From Deltaproteobacteria bacterium (lineage in GTDB: Bacteria > Desulfobacterota > GWC2-55-46 > DRQE01), in NCBI GenBank assembly GCA_016219165.1, contig JACRCB010000164.1, positions 1 to 6,663 of the forward strand: 6,663 nucleotides of DNA. The letters are read 5' to 3'. Positions 6,441 to 6,663 of the stretch are shown one piece after another. The notes under the pieces are model-generated. The model was not told the DNA's origin. It saw only the letters and a program-made list of their open reading frames with translations, and did no database searches. Position 1 is the stretch's first letter. Every line of letters starts with the position of its first letter. The position numbers and the translations under genes are program-made.

Positions 6441-6663
6441 ATGGAAGAGAAAGAAATAATCCCGGATTCCCAAACAGAACAGGCGGAAAGCAAAGAAACC
6501 GGCCCGGGCGAAGGGGCGCGGTTGCCCGCGGACTTCACCACCTTTATCCTCTCCCTTTCGACATCGGTTCTGATGCATCTGGGCGAGATAAAAAACCCGG
6601 TAACGGACAAGTTCGAAAAAGATTATCCGATGGCGCGGCACACGATAGACATAATCGGCATGA
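6441..6663 (+). CDS. DUF1844-family protein, N-terminal part (3' end outside window)
   Basis: From ATG 6441, 74 codons are open to the window edge. Residues 1-29 are a polar, Glu-rich, probably disordered lead (MEEKEIIPDSQTEQ). The segment DFTTFILSLSTSVLMHLGEI (31-50) followed by ARHTIDIIGM (65-74) matches the conserved core of DUF1844, a short helical family of unknown function usually about 100 residues long. No signal peptide is evident. The gene begins 29 bases after the hsp20 stop with no terminator or promoter seen between them, so co-transcription with hsp20 is likely. No convincing Shine-Dalgarno site precedes ATG 6441, and the nearest upstream in-frame codons offer no alternative start. 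No function can be assigned. Confidence 0.8.
   Translation, partial: MEEKEIIPDSQTEQAESKETGPGEGARLPADFTTFILSLSTSVLMHLGEIKNPVTDKFEKDYPMARHTIDIIGM

Noticed and set aside
1..6663. CRISPR array, tRNA/rRNA genes, insertion sequences or prophage genes
   Set aside because: No regularly spaced identical repeats, no tRNA cloverleaf sequence, no transposase or integrase frames, and no terminal inverted repeats were seen.

Overview
This is a bacterial chromosomal segment with every gene on the + strand. It holds the 3' end of prmA, a complete rsmE, a large membrane/TPR protein of the TMTC (GT-C glycosyltransferase-like) type, clpB, a small heat-shock protein (Hsp20 family), and the 5' end of a DUF1844 protein. 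Signs that it is bacterial are Shine-Dalgarno sites, near-consensus sigma-70 promoters, GTG and TTG starts, and the prmA-rsmE pair. Codon use is rich in AGG (Arg) and ATA (Ile), with mid-range GC. This gene set, with a TMTC/TPR protein and DUF1844, suggests a Nitrospirota- or Desulfobacterota-like, probably uncultured lineage. That placement is a low-confidence inference; the sequence contains no decisive marker.

Layout. Positions 1-1066 carry translation-apparatus methylation: PrmA (ribosomal protein L11) and RsmE (16S rRNA U1498), 56 bases apart and probably co-transcribed. Positions 1068-3029 encode a 653-residue polytopic protein with six tandem TPR units at its C-terminus. It starts at a GTG 72 bases after rsmE, with no promoter visible between them. 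Positions 3030-3138 are a short intergenic region with a weak hairpin and a good TTGACA-N17-TACATT promoter for clpB (3139-5760). Positions 5761-5964 hold no convincing gene. They contain a GC-rich hairpin, a C-rich tract, and a second near-consensus promoter (TTGACA-N17-TATCAT) that drives hsp20 from a TTG start at 5965. A DUF1844 gene begins at 6441, 29 bases after hsp20, and runs off the window.

Functional logic. ClpB and Hsp20 form a known partnership: the small heat-shock protein holds aggregating proteins in a form that ClpB, with DnaK, can disaggregate. Each has its own promoter of the same architecture, with a C-rich tract just upstream of TTGACA. I see neither a CIRCE element nor a recognisable sigma-32 promoter.

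I did not find a clearly new multi-gene system. The least understood items are the bacterial TMTC-like protein, the palindrome over the hsp20 -10 region, and the conserved-unknown DUF1844 gene next to hsp20.
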